Part shown: piece by piece, positions 30,574 through 39,402 of the stretch
How the letters are laid out: every line of letters begins with the position of its first letter
How positions within the stretch are numbered: position 1 is the first letter of the stretch
Origin: Gp6-AA40 sp035711805
GTDB lineage: Bacteria > Acidobacteriota > Vicinamibacteria > Vicinamibacterales > UBA2999
Reading direction: 5' to 3'
Assembly: GCA_035711805.1 (NCBI GenBank)
Contig: DASTBV010000065.1
Location: 1-64,000, forward strand
Length of the DNA: 64,000 nucleotides
Notes under the pieces: model-generated
Seen by the model: the letters and a program-made list of their open reading frames with translations, nothing else
The model's database searches: none
Told to the model about the DNA's origin: nothing
Translations under genes and position numbers: made by a program

Positions 30574-31083
30574 ATGAGTCGAATACTGCTGAGCGTGCTC
30601 GCCGGAGCCGTTCTGGCGGCGCCGGTTGCCGCGCACCACGAGACGGCGGGGAAGTCTCATGCGATCGCCACGGTGACACTTACCGAACCCGTCAAGGCCG
30701 ATGGCAAGGCGCTCGCGCCGGGCACGTATGAGGTCTGGCTGCTCGACGAGCGCCCGAACCTCACGGGCGCGCCCTCGAACGCGCAGCGCGTCGTCGAGCT
30801 GCATCAGAACGGGAAGATGATGGCGAGGGAAGTTGCCGAAGTGTTCGGGGTCGGTGAACGTCCGGTCGGCACATCGGGAACAACAGGCCGGATGGGTAAG
30901 GCGACCGTTCAGAAGCTGCGCGGTGGCGAGTTCCTGCGCATCTCGATCACCGACGCCGGCGCGCGTTATCTGATCCACCTGCCGACGGCGGCTTTTTCGG
31001 AGCCGGCCCCGCAGCCGCAGGCCCCGTCGCGCGTCGAGGTGCCGCCGCCGGCGGCCGCGGTTCCGCAGCCGCCGCAACAGTGA
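30574..31083 (+). CDS. Exported hypothetical protein
   Basis: 169 aa with a signal peptide to A-A-P-V-A-A, then HHETAGKSHAIATVTLTEPV, K-A-D-G-K-A-L-A-P-G-T-Y-E-V-W, a beta-rich domain, and a Pro/Ala-rich tail (residues 145-169). ATG at 30574 is preceded by AGGAG. Its last 137 bp are antisense to the coding 3' end of the DciA-like gene. No function is assigned. Confidence 0.65.
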   Translation: MSRILLSVLAGAVLAAPVAAHHETAGKSHAIATVTLTEPVKADGKALAPGTYEVWLLDERPNLTGAPSNAQRVVELHQNGKMMAREVAEVFGVGERPVGTSGTTGRMGKATVQKLRGGEFLRISITDAGARYLIHLPTAAFSEPAPQPQAPSRVEVPPPAAAVPQPPQQ

Positions 31084-31348
31084 CGTCGAGGTAACGCACC
31101 ACACCTGGCCCGAGGAGGTCCTCGAGCCGGGTTCGAATGGTGGCCGCGGAGCGTTCGATCTCGCGCTGCCACGCGCGATCGCGTGCGTGGACGCGGAGCG
31201 TCGTCCCGTCGAGCAGCACGTCGGTGGCGCCAGCGACAGCGGCGCCCACCGCTGTGCGCCAGGCGAAGCCCACCTTGTCGTTCGTCAGCGGTGCCTTGCG
31301 GACAATCGCCGCGAGGGCGGCGGGAACGATCGTCTGAACCGGGATCAC
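30947..31348 (-). CDS. DciA / DUF721 family protein
   Basis: 133 aa with a GTG start. The core spans PVQTIVPAALAAIVRKAPLT, VGFAWRTAVGAAVAGATDVL, and LRVHARDRAWQREIERSAAT followed by LLGPGVVRYLDV. DciA-type proteins help load the replicative helicase in bacteria lacking DnaC. The Pro/Ala-rich C-terminus overlaps the exported protein gene tail to tail by 137 nt. The maf gene starts 24 bp away, divergently. Confidence 0.75.
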   Translation of the reverse strand: MIPVQTIVPAALAAIVRKAPLTNDKVGFAWRTAVGAAVAGATDVLLDGTTLRVHARDRAWQREIERSAATIRTRLEDLLGPGVVRYLDVTVAAAAEPRPPAAAPRRATGPAAAGPAPKKPPSAGGSDNARRRR

Positions 31349-31372
31349 GCCTGCGATCCTACAATCATCGCG

Positions 31373-31957
31373 ATGACCTCGCGTCCACTCGATCGAATCA
31401 TTCTGGCGTCGGCGTCGCCCCGGCGCGCCGAATTGCTCCGCGCCGCAGGAATCGACTTCGACGTGCGGCCGGCGGATATCGACGAAGCCATACGTCCCGG
31501 TGAAGCGCCGGGAGACTACGTGTCGCGCCTCGCAGAAGCAAAAGCGCGCGCCGTTCACGAACGCGACGGCAACCAGACGGTGCTCGCGGCCGACACGGCG
31601 GTTGTCGTCGACGGACAGATCCTCGCAAAACCGATGGACGAGGCCGACGCGAAGCGGATGCTTCGGATGATTGGCGGCCGCACTCACGAGGTGCTGACCG
31701 CGGTTTCCATCTTCCATCCGGGCGAGATCGTCGATACGCGAATGGACACCACCACGGTCGAGTTTGCGGAGCTCTCCGACGCGGACATCGAATGGTATGT
31801 GTCGAGCGGCGAGCCGATGGACAAGGCCGGCGCCTACGCGGTGCAGGGACTGGCGTCCCGGTTCGTGACGCGAGTCGAAGGGTCATACTCGAACGTGGTC
31901 GGGCTGCCGATCGCTCTCGTCTATCAGATGCTCACCACCAAACTATTGACGTTCTAA
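31373..31957 (+). CDS. Maf family nucleotide pyrophosphatase
   Basis: 194 aa. IILASASPRRAELLRAAGI, ADTAVVVDGQILAKP, EAKARAV, and EGSYSNVVGLPIALVY match Maf proteins, which hydrolyse non-canonical or modified NTPs (dTTP/UTP or m5 derivatives). ATG at 31373 gives the canonical N-terminus. Confidence 0.93.
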   Translation: MTSRPLDRIILASASPRRAELLRAAGIDFDVRPADIDEAIRPGEAPGDYVSRLAEAKARAVHERDGNQTVLAADTAVVVDGQILAKPMDEADAKRMLRMIGGRTHEVLTAVSIFHPGEIVDTRMDTTTVEFAELSDADIEWYVSSGEPMDKAGAYAVQGLASRFVTRVEGSYSNVVGLPIALVYQMLTTKLLTF

Positions 31958-31982
31958 GGTCCGGCTAAAGCCCGGACACTAC
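31958..31982. repeat. REP-like palindrome, GTAGTGTCC family
   Basis: On the minus strand: GTAGTGTCCGG, then GCTTTAG, then CCGGACC. A second, truncated palindrome (CCGGCTGAAGCCGG) follows at 31991-32006. It lies directly after the maf stop. Confidence 0.65.
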
Positions 31983-32080
31983 GCACCACGCTCCGGCTGA
32001 AGCCGGCCATCACGACCGCCCAGTATGCCGTTTGCATCCGTTCAGCTCAGTCACCCGAGCGGAGGGTGAACGGAGGCTTC

Positions 32081-32566
32081 ATGGAAAGCAGAGCAAAACT
32101 CTTCGGTCACCCCATACACCAGATGCTGATCGTCTTCCCACTGGGGCTGCTGGCGACAGCCCTGCTCTTCGACGTCGTCCAGCTCGCCACGGGAAACGGA
32201 TTCTGGTCTGAGCTGTCCTACTGGATGATTGCGGCAGGCGTCATCTCCGGACTCGTCGCTGCGCCGTTCGGGCTGGTCGACTGGCTGGCCATTCCCTGGC
32301 GCACCCGGGCGAAGCGGATCGGCGCGGTCCATGGCGGCGGTAATGTCTTCGTCCTCGCGTTGTACGGAATCAGCTGGCTGATGCGCACAGCCAATCCTGC
32401 GGCACCGGAGACGCCAGCGCTCGTGATGGCATTTCTCGGCGGGGGGCTGGCGATGGTCACCGGCTGGCTTGGCGGCGAGCTCGTGGATCGGCTGGCGGTC
32501 GGCGTTGACGAGGGCGCCCATCTCAATGCGCCAAGTTCGCTGACCACGCGCCACGTGCGCGGCTGA
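32081..32566 (+). CDS. DUF2231 family membrane protein
   Basis: 161 aa with four membrane segments. The start GHPIHQMLIVFPLGLLATAL and GGELVDRLAVGVDEGAHLN are typical of DUF2231. The His-containing helices suggest cofactor or heme binding, which is not established. ATG at 32081 has GGAGG upstream. It is 11 bp before the glycosidase gene. Confidence 0.85.
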   Translation: MESRAKLFGHPIHQMLIVFPLGLLATALLFDVVQLATGNGFWSELSYWMIAAGVISGLVAAPFGLVDWLAIPWRTRAKRIGAVHGGGNVFVLALYGISWLMRTANPAAPETPALVMAFLGGGLAMVTGWLGGELVDRLAVGVDEGAHLNAPSSLTTRHVRG

Positions 32567-32577
32567 AGGGCTGACAC

Positions 32578-34806
32578 ATGTCCGTCGCGCTCGTTCGCGC
32601 GGACACGCTTTGCGCGTGGAAGGGGTCGTCCCTCCTCATTACCACGCTGCACGGCGCATGCGGCGCCACCGAGCCGCTCTCCGGCTTCTACTGCCGGGAA
32701 GCGCGTGTCCTGTCCACGTTCCGCATCGAGATCAACGGCGCGCGCCCGTGGGTGTCGGAGGCTGCCGCAACCGCGCCCGAGCGGCTGGACTTCAACTACG
32801 TCTATCCGGAGATTACCCAGCCGGGCGGCGGCGGGACCGGTCAGGCAGGCGACGAGGAGGGCATCGATGCCAACGGCCTTCCGGAGCGCGCGCTCGACCT
32901 CCGCATGTCGTTCATCGCCGCGCTCGACGGCTTCGACGTCGCGCTGGCGATCACCAACCGCGCACGGACGCGACTGACGTTCGACGTCCGATGCGTGGTT
33001 GACGCCGATTTCGCCGACATCCAGGAAGCCATCGCGCGACGGCGCGAGCAGACGGCAGGCGTGACGGCGTCAGCCAGCAGCCGGACAATCGTTCTGGCAT
33101 ACGAGCATCCGCAGCTCCCATACAGAACCGAGGTACGCGGCGACGGCTGGGAGCGGGCGGAGGTGGACGACAGCGGAAACCGGCTCGCCAGCCCGGTTGC
33201 GCTCGATCCGCAGGAGACCAAGACGTTCACCGTCTGCGTCACCGCGTCGCTAAGGGGCGCCGCGCTGGTAGGCGGTCTCATTGACGAGCGCGAACACCGT
33301 CTTCGCCAATGGCGGTCCGGCTTCACGAAGATCGATGTGCCGGGGAACCGGGAGTTCGGCCGCGTGCTGGAGCGAAACATCCGTGACTTCGGATCGTTTC
33401 CGCTGCTCGACGGCGCACCGGACGAATGGCTGGTCCTTCAAGCGGGCGTGCCGGCGTATCCTGCGTTCTTCGGCCGTGATGCAGTCACGGCCGGATGGCA
33501 GGCTGCCTCGATTGATCGCGGAGACGCGCTCGACGCGGCGCTCACGCGTCTCGGGCGCATGCAGAGCAATCGCTTCGATGACTGGCGCGACGAGCAGCCG
33601 GGACGGATTCCGTATCAGGTCCGCACCGGTCCGTTGGCGCTGCTGAACCTGAACCCCAACGCCGCGTACTACGCCGATTTCGCCAGCCCGCTGATGTACG
33701 TGATCGCGCTGGCCAATCTGTACGCCTGGACCGGCGATCGAACGTGCGTCGAACGGCACTGGGATACCGCGCGGCGAATTCTCGACTGGGCGCGAGAACT
33801 CGGCGATGCCGATGGCGACGGATACCTGGAGTACCTCACCCGATCGTCGAAAGGCACGAAGAACCAGGGATGGAAAGACAGTGGCGACGCGATCGTCTAT
33901 GACGACGGGTCGCCGGTGCCGTCGCCGATTGCGACGTGTGAGATCCAAGGATACTGGTTTGTGGCGCAGGAGCTCATGGGGGTGATGTCGGCGCTGATGC
34001 ACGCGGACGGAGACGCCGCGGCATGGTTGAGCTCGGCCTCGGCGCTGAAAGAACGCTTCAACCGCGACTGGTGGATGCCCGACGAACAGTTCTTCGCCGT
34101 CGCCCTCGATCCGGACAAGCGGCAGGTCCGGGCTGTGACCTCGAATGTCGGCCACTGTCTCGCGACCGGAATCATCGACGGCGAGCGCCGCGCCGCGGTC
34201 GTCGGCCGCATGTTCGCGCCGGATATGTTCAGTGGGTGGGGGATTCGAACGTTGTCGGCGGCTCATGCGTTTTACAACCCGCTGAGCTACCACCGCGGCA
34301 CTGTCTGGGCCGTCGAGCAAGGCACTATCATCTGTGGGCTGCGACGGTTCGGCTTCAACGCGCGCGCCCTGGATCTCACGCGCGCACTTTTCGAGCTGGC
34401 GCTGCTCTATCCGGAAGATCGAATCCCGGAGTGTGTGGGGGGATACGCACGAGGCGACCGCGTGACGCCTGGCGCGTATCCGCGCGCGAACCCGACACAG
34501 TTGTGGAACGCCACGGCGTTTCCGCTTGCTGTGCAGTCGATGCTCGGGCTGGTGCCGCTGGCGCCGGCGGGAACGTTGATCGTCGATCCGATCCTGCCGA
34601 CGTGGATGCCCGAGATCGTCGTGCGTGATCTGCGTGTCGGCCGCGCCAGGGTGAGCCTGCGATTCTGGCGCGACGCCCACGGAGCATCGAAGTGGGATGT
34701 GCTCCACACGCAGGGAACGATACGTGTCGTGCGGCAGCCGCCGCCGGAGTCGCGGGCGGTTGACGTGTTCGATCGAGCGAAAGGGTTGCTGGAGTCAATC
34801 GCATGA
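32578..34806 (+). CDS. Debranching-type glycosidase (amylo-alpha-1,6-glucosidase family)
   Basis: 742 aa. An N-terminal beta domain (SGFYCREARVLSTFRIEING and following) matches the debranching-enzyme N-terminal type. An (alpha/alpha)6 domain has AYPAFFGRDAVTAGWQAA, KGTKNQGWKDSGDAIVYDDG, YHRGTVWAVEQGTIICGL and PTQLWNATAFPLAVQSMLGL. It is distinct from the protein at 16279. Members act on glycogen-like or other alpha-glucans. The next gene overlaps by 4 nt. Confidence 0.85.
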   Translation: MSVALVRADTLCAWKGSSLLITTLHGACGATEPLSGFYCREARVLSTFRIEINGARPWVSEAAATAPERLDFNYVYPEITQPGGGGTGQAGDEEGIDANGLPERALDLRMSFIAALDGFDVALAITNRARTRLTFDVRCVVDADFADIQEAIARRREQTAGVTASASSRTIVLAYEHPQLPYRTEVRGDGWERAEVDDSGNRLASPVALDPQETKTFTVCVTASLRGAALVGGLIDEREHRLRQWRSGFTKIDVPGNREFGRVLERNIRDFGSFPLLDGAPDEWLVLQAGVPAYPAFFGRDAVTAGWQAASIDRGDALDAALTRLGRMQSNRFDDWRDEQPGRIPYQVRTGPLALLNLNPNAAYYADFASPLMYVIALANLYAWTGDRTCVERHWDTARRILDWARELGDADGDGYLEYLTRSSKGTKNQGWKDSGDAIVYDDGSPVPSPIATCEIQGYWFVAQELMGVMSALMHADGDAAAWLSSASALKERFNRDWWMPDEQFFAVALDPDKRQVRAVTSNVGHCLATGIIDGERRAAVVGRMFAPDMFSGWGIRTLSAAHAFYNPLSYHRGTVWAVEQGTIICGLRRFGFNARALDLTRALFELALLYPEDRIPECVGGYARGDRVTPGAYPRANPTQLWNATAFPLAVQSMLGLVPLAPAGTLIVDPILPTWMPEIVVRDLRVGRARVSLRFWRDAHGASKWDVLHTQGTIRVVRQPPPESRAVDVFDRAKGLLESIA

Positions 34807-35861
34807 GAATCGAGCTGCTGCCGATTAACGAGCAAGTCATGGTGATCACCGGTGCGTCGAGCGGTATCGGGCTGGTCACGGCGAAGCAGGCGGCGCAACG
34901 CGGGGCCTCGGTCGTGCTCGCCGCGCGGAACGGCGACGAATTGACGCGCGCCGTCGAGGAGATCCGCCACGAAGGCGGGCGCGCCATTCACATGACCGCC
35001 GATGTCGCCGACCCGCACCAGGTCGACACCATTGCCGAAGCCGCGCTGCGCGCGTTCGGCCGCATCGACACCTGGGTCAACAACGCCGCCGTATCGATGT
35101 ACGGCCGCGTCACCGAGTTGCCCATCGAAGACATGCGCCGGCAAATGGATGTGAACTTCTGGGGCCAGGTGTACGGATCGCGAACCGCCGTCAGGCATCT
35201 GCGCCACCGGGGAGGAGCGGTCATCAACGTCGGCAGCGCGCTGTCGGACCGCGCGATTCCGCTGCAGGGGATTTACTGCGGCGCCAAGCACGCGTTGAAG
35301 GCGTTTACGGACACGCTGCGCATGGAGCTCGAGGACGAGGGCGCGCCGATCTCGGTCACCCTCGTCAAGCCCGCCAGCATCGACACCCCGTTCTTCGAAA
35401 AGGCACGGACGTACCTCGGCGTGGAGCCGCAGCCGGTACCGCCGGTGTATGCGCCCGAAGTCGTTGCCGGCGTCATCCTTCACGCGGCACAGCACCCGCT
35501 GCGCGAACTGATTGCCGGCGGATCCGGCGCCAAGCTCAGCGCCGCACGCTTTGCGCCACGGCTCGCAGACAAATACATGGAGCGGTGGACGTTCGAGGCG
35601 CAGAAGACCGACACTCCCGCGGCGCCGGGACGCCGCGACAACCTCTACACCCCCGTCGCTGCGGATGGGGGAGAACGCGGCCGCAACTGGATGGGCCATA
35701 CGCGTGGTTCGAGCGTCTATACGAAAGCGATGCTGCGACCGGCGGCTGCCGCGGGTATCGCAGCGGCAACCGTGGCGCTGGCCGGAACAGCATGGCGTTT
35801 TTACCGTGGGCGGAGGCGTCCGGCGGCCAACCCCAGCGAGATCGGATTTGGGTTATCCTGA
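34803..35861 (+). CDS. SDR family oxidoreductase with C-terminal membrane segment
   Basis: 352 aa. Rossmann motif ITGASSGIGLVTA, NNAAV, the catalytic Ser near NVGSALSD and Y-x-x-x-K (YCGAKHAL), and a PG-type segment replaced by KPASIDTPFF. After about residue 310 comes a hydrophobic segment (AAAGIAAATVALAGTAWRFY) and a basic tail, so it is probably membrane-anchored. The substrate is unknown. Confidence 0.88.
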   Translation: MRIELLPINEQVMVITGASSGIGLVTAKQAAQRGASVVLAARNGDELTRAVEEIRHEGGRAIHMTADVADPHQVDTIAEAALRAFGRIDTWVNNAAVSMYGRVTELPIEDMRRQMDVNFWGQVYGSRTAVRHLRHRGGAVINVGSALSDRAIPLQGIYCGAKHALKAFTDTLRMELEDEGAPISVTLVKPASIDTPFFEKARTYLGVEPQPVPPVYAPEVVAGVILHAAQHPLRELIAGGSGAKLSAARFAPRLADKYMERWTFEAQKTDTPAAPGRRDNLYTPVAADGGERGRNWMGHTRGSSVYTKAMLRPAAAAGIAAATVALAGTAWRFYRGRRRPAANPSEIGFGLS

Positions 35862-35891
35862 ACCAGTACGTTTTCCGCGAAGTCCTTACCT

Positions 35892-36314
35892 ATGAGTCAC
35901 AAAGCCATCAAGATCGGTCTGACCGCGGCCGTTCTCATTGCCGCCTTCAGTGCGCTGCTGTTCACTACGCTTCAGGACAATCTCCAGTACTACAAGTACG
36001 TGGATGAGGTCGCTGCCGCGCCGCAGGAATGGCACGGGAAGACGCTGCAGGTTCATGGCTATGTCGTGCCGGGTTCGGTTCGCGGCACGGCCGACCGGCT
36101 GAACTGGAAGTTCGATCTGCAGCGCAACGGCAAGGTCATCAGCGCCACATACCGGGGCGTAGCACCCGACACGTTCAAGGACGACGCGGAGGTCGTGCTG
36201 ACCGGCCAGTTCCACGAGAACGGCGACGGCTTCACGGCCACCGACATGACCGCGAAGTGTCCGTCGAAGTACGAGGAGGCGCCGCCTGCCGGGCCCGCTG
36301 CGCCGACCAGCTAG
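35892..36314 (+). CDS. ccmE: Cytochrome c maturation protein CcmE, CxxxY type
   Basis: 140 aa. N-terminal membrane anchor, then an OB-fold: LQVHGYVVPGSV, ATYRGVAPDTFKDDAEVVLT, FTATDMTAKCPSKYEE. In classical CcmE the heme is bound by His in HxxxY; here the site reads C-P-S-K-Y, the Cys variant known from some anaerobes and archaea (System I*). It carries heme in the periplasm from CcmC to the CcmF/H ligase. It is the first gene of the ccm operon, followed directly by ccmF. Confidence 0.9.
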   Translation: MSHKAIKIGLTAAVLIAAFSALLFTTLQDNLQYYKYVDEVAAAPQEWHGKTLQVHGYVVPGSVRGTADRLNWKFDLQRNGKVISATYRGVAPDTFKDDAEVVLTGQFHENGDGFTATDMTAKCPSKYEEAPPAGPAAPTS

Positions 36315-38822
36315 ATGGCATCCCTCGGGTTCTACCTCCTGCTGGCCGCGTTCCTCTCGGCCGCGTACGCGGCCGCGATCTCGGTAGCTGGCGCACGCCG
36401 GCGCTCGCAGCGCCTGATCGAAAGCGGCACCGGCGCCTTCTACCTGACGATGGCCATCATGCTCGCGGCCTCGTCGGTCATCGTTCACGCCTTCGTCACC
36501 GGCAACTACGCGATCAAATACGTTGACCGGTACTCGAACACCGCGCAGTCGCTCGCCTACAAGCTGACGTCCTACTGGGGCGGCCTGGACGGCTCGATCA
36601 TGTTCTGGGTGACGCTGCTGTCGATCTTCGGCTGCGTCGCCGTCTACGTGAACCGGGAGCGGCATCGGGAACTGATTCCGTACGTCGTGGCGGTCATCTC
36701 CGTCGTGGAGGTGTTCTTCCTGTTCCTGATGATCGTCCACAACAACCCGTTCGAGACCTACATCACCGAGACGAAGACCGACGGCAGGGGGCTCAGCCCG
36801 CTGCTGCAGAACTTCTACATGGTCATTCACCCGCCGACCATGTACCTCGGATTCGTGGGCTGCACGATTCCATTCGCCTTCGGCATGGCTGCGCTGTTCA
36901 GTGGGCATCTGGACGACTCGTGGCTGCGCGCGGTTCGCCGCTGGACGATGATCGCGTGGCTGTTCCTCACGCTCGGACTGTGCCTCGGCATGCTCTGGGC
37001 CTACGAGGAGCTTGGATGGGGCGGGTTCTGGGCGTGGGATCCGGTCGAGAACGCGGGACTGCTGCCGTGGTTCACGGCGACGGCGTTCCTGCACTCCGTG
37101 ATGGTCCAGGAGCGGCGCGGCATGCTCCGCGTGTGGAACGTGTCGCTGGTGATCCTCACGTTCTTCCTGACCATCTTCGGCACGTTCATGACGCGGTCCG
37201 GCGTGGTGCAGTCGGTTCACGCCTTCGGCGAAGATCCGGAGTTGGCGAAGCTCTTCACCGGGTTCATGGTGCTGACGCTGGTCGTGAGTTTCGGCGCGGT
37301 CATTTACCGTCTGCCGCTGCTGCGGGCGCGCAACGAGCTCGACTCCTGGGCATCGCGTGAAGCCGCGTTCATGTTGAACAACTGGATCCTGTTGTTCTCG
37401 GCGTTCTTCGTGCTGTTTGCCACGATGTTCCCGACGCTGAGCGAGGCGATCTGGGGCGCCAAGGGGCGCATCACCGTCGGCGCGACGTTCTTCAACCAGT
37501 GGATGATCCCGATCGGGCTCACGATGCTGGTGCTGACCGGTATCGGGCCGCTGCTCGCCTGGCGCAAGTCCACGTTCGTCAACCTGAAGGATCAGTTCCT
37601 GTTCCCGGTGCTCGTCGGCCTCGCGGTCGGCGCGATTGTGTTTGCGTTTGGCGTTCGCATCTGGAGCGCCGGTCTCTGCTTCGCGTTTGGCGGCTTCTCG
37701 ATGGGAACCATCATCCAGGAGTTCTGGCGCGGCGCTCGCGTGCGCCAGCAGACCAGCGGGACCGATCTCTTCACGGCGCTGATTGGACTCGTCGGCCGCA
37801 ACAAGCGCCGCTACGGCGGCTATCTCGTGCACGTCGGCGTAGTGCTGATGTTCCTTGGTTTTGCGGGCGAGAGCTTCAAGCTGCAGGAAACGGCGCTGCT
37901 GAAGCCCGGCCAGGAGGTGAAGATCGGCGAATTCGTCGTGCGGCTCGACGCGCTGCGGGTTACCGATGACATCCGCAAGCAGGCGGTGACGGCACACATT
38001 ACCGCAACTCGCGACGGCGCCGAGATCGCCAAGCTGTATCCGGCCAGGTGGTTCTTCCGCGGCCGTGAGGACGAACCGACGACCGAGGTTGCGATCCGCC
38101 GGTCGTTCGGCGGCGACCTGTATATCGTGATGCCGGCCTACGCGGTGGCCGAGCAGTCGGCGACGCTCGAGATCACGGTCACGCCGCTCGTCAACTGGTT
38201 GTGGCTTGGCTTCGGCGTGCTGGCCATCGGTACGCTGATCGCGCTCCTGCCCGAGACGGCGTTCGCATTCGCGGTCAGCCGCGTGCCGGCCAACGCCACG
38301 CGCGCAGCGGGAACGTGGCTGCTGCTCATCGGCCTGGTGCTGCCGGCTGCCATTCAGGCGCAGGACGGCCCGATCGCGCAGCCGAGCGGCGAGGGTGGCC
38401 TCGTCAGCAAGAGCGACCTGCAGCGCCGGCTCGAAGGCGAAATCATCTGCATGTGCGGGAATTCAGGCTGCGTGCGCTCCACGCTCGCCAACTGCCAGAT
38501 GCGGCCAGCCTGCCACGGACACAGCGGGCAGACGGCGCTCATCAGGAAGCTCGTCGACGAAGGCAAGGACCACGACACGATTCTGGCAACGTTCGTCCGC
38601 GAGTACGGGCAGCACGTTCGAGACATCCCGGAGGACACCCCCTTCAATCGTCTGGCGTGGCTGTTCCCGTACCTCCTGGCCGGCGCCGGACTTGCCGTCA
38701 TCATCATCAACGCCCGCCGCTGGTCGCGTCCAGGTCAGACCCCCGCCGCGGCCGCGGCCGGCCCAGCGCCGGACCCGGCACTGGACGCCCGCCTCGACGA
38801 TGAGCTCCGAGACCTCGACTGA
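36315..38822 (+). CDS. ccmF: CcmF-CcmH fusion (heme lyase)
   Basis: 835 aa. Residues 1-650 are CcmF: multiple membrane helices, the tryptophan-rich WGGFWAWDPVENAGLLPW heme motif, and conserved periplasmic His. From about residue 690, after a membrane segment and linker, comes a CcmH-type domain: EIICMCGNSGCVRSTL with further Cys (five in about 30 residues), then FVREYGQHVRDIP, and two membrane segments. The classical LRCxxC is replaced by a CMC-based cluster. The fusion would join apocytochrome thiol handling with heme ligation. Confidence 0.85.
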   Translation: MASLGFYLLLAAFLSAAYAAAISVAGARRRSQRLIESGTGAFYLTMAIMLAASSVIVHAFVTGNYAIKYVDRYSNTAQSLAYKLTSYWGGLDGSIMFWVTLLSIFGCVAVYVNRERHRELIPYVVAVISVVEVFFLFLMIVHNNPFETYITETKTDGRGLSPLLQNFYMVIHPPTMYLGFVGCTIPFAFGMAALFSGHLDDSWLRAVRRWTMIAWLFLTLGLCLGMLWAYEELGWGGFWAWDPVENAGLLPWFTATAFLHSVMVQERRGMLRVWNVSLVILTFFLTIFGTFMTRSGVVQSVHAFGEDPELAKLFTGFMVLTLVVSFGAVIYRLPLLRARNELDSWASREAAFMLNNWILLFSAFFVLFATMFPTLSEAIWGAKGRITVGATFFNQWMIPIGLTMLVLTGIGPLLAWRKSTFVNLKDQFLFPVLVGLAVGAIVFAFGVRIWSAGLCFAFGGFSMGTIIQEFWRGARVRQQTSGTDLFTALIGLVGRNKRRYGGYLVHVGVVLMFLGFAGESFKLQETALLKPGQEVKIGEFVVRLDALRVTDDIRKQAVTAHITATRDGAEIAKLYPARWFFRGREDEPTTEVAIRRSFGGDLYIVMPAYAVAEQSATLEITVTPLVNWLWLGFGVLAIGTLIALLPETAFAFAVSRVPANATRAAGTWLLLIGLVLPAAIQAQDGPIAQPSGEGGLVSKSDLQRRLEGEIICMCGNSGCVRSTLANCQMRPACHGHSGQTALIRKLVDEGKDHDTILATFVREYGQHVRDIPEDTPFNRLAWLFPYLLAGAGLAVIIINARRWSRPGQTPAAAAAGPAPDPALDARLDDELRDLD

Positions 38823-39402
38823 GCGACAGGAGTCGCTGCAGCCCTGGCAGTTGTTCACGCTGGCGGGGTTGATCGGCGCGACCGTCGTCGTCTTTCTCTC
38901 GCGCGGTCAGACGCCGGCCGCGATCATTCTTTTGAGCCTGGCCATCTTCGCTGCCGCGTACGTCGGCGTGACGGCCCTGCGTACGGTGCTTCCGCTGGCC
39001 GGAACCCTGCGGGATGATGGCGCGGAAGCGATCGGCGATCGCACTCGTGCCGCATTGGAGCGCGAGAAGACGCTCGTGCTGCGATCGATCAAGGAGCTCG
39101 AGTTCGACCGCGGCATGGGGAAGGTGTCGGAGAAGGACTTTGCCGAGATGTCGGCGCGGCTCCGGGCGCGGGCGGCGAGGCTGATGCGGCAGCTCGACGC
39201 CGGTTCGCTCTATCGCGAGCAGATCGAGAAGGAGATCGCGAAACGGCTCGAAAAGACCGTTTCGAGCGACGTGGGGCGGACCCTGTCGGGTCCGCCAGGC
39301 GCGGCGCGCTCCACGACCGCCTGCGCTTCGTGTGCGGCGGTCAACGACCCCGACGCGAAGTTCTGCAAGAACTGCGGCGCACGACTCGAGGCCGCGTCAT
39401 GA
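38800..39402 (+). CDS. Zinc-ribbon membrane protein of the ccm operon
   Basis: 200 aa. Two N-terminal membrane segments, a coiled-coil-like middle (ALEREKTLVLRSIKELEFDR), and a C-terminal zinc ribbon CASCAAVN...FCKNCGARLE. It overlaps ccmF-H by 23 nt. The position is that of CcmI, and the membrane plus cytoplasmic-helix layout is similar, but the ribbon is unusual; the role in chaperoning apocytochromes is inferred. Confidence 0.65.
   Translation: MSSETSTERQESLQPWQLFTLAGLIGATVVVFLSRGQTPAAIILLSLAIFAAAYVGVTALRTVLPLAGTLRDDGAEAIGDRTRAALEREKTLVLRSIKELEFDRGMGKVSEKDFAEMSARLRARAARLMRQLDAGSLYREQIEKEIAKRLEKTVSSDVGRTLSGPPGAARSTTACASCAAVNDPDAKFCKNCGARLEAAS

Noticed and set aside
35886..37997. 703-aa minus-strand ORF opposite ccmE/ccmF
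   Set aside because: Low-complexity His/Arg/Glu composition and full overlap with clear ccm genes show that it is a shadow frame.
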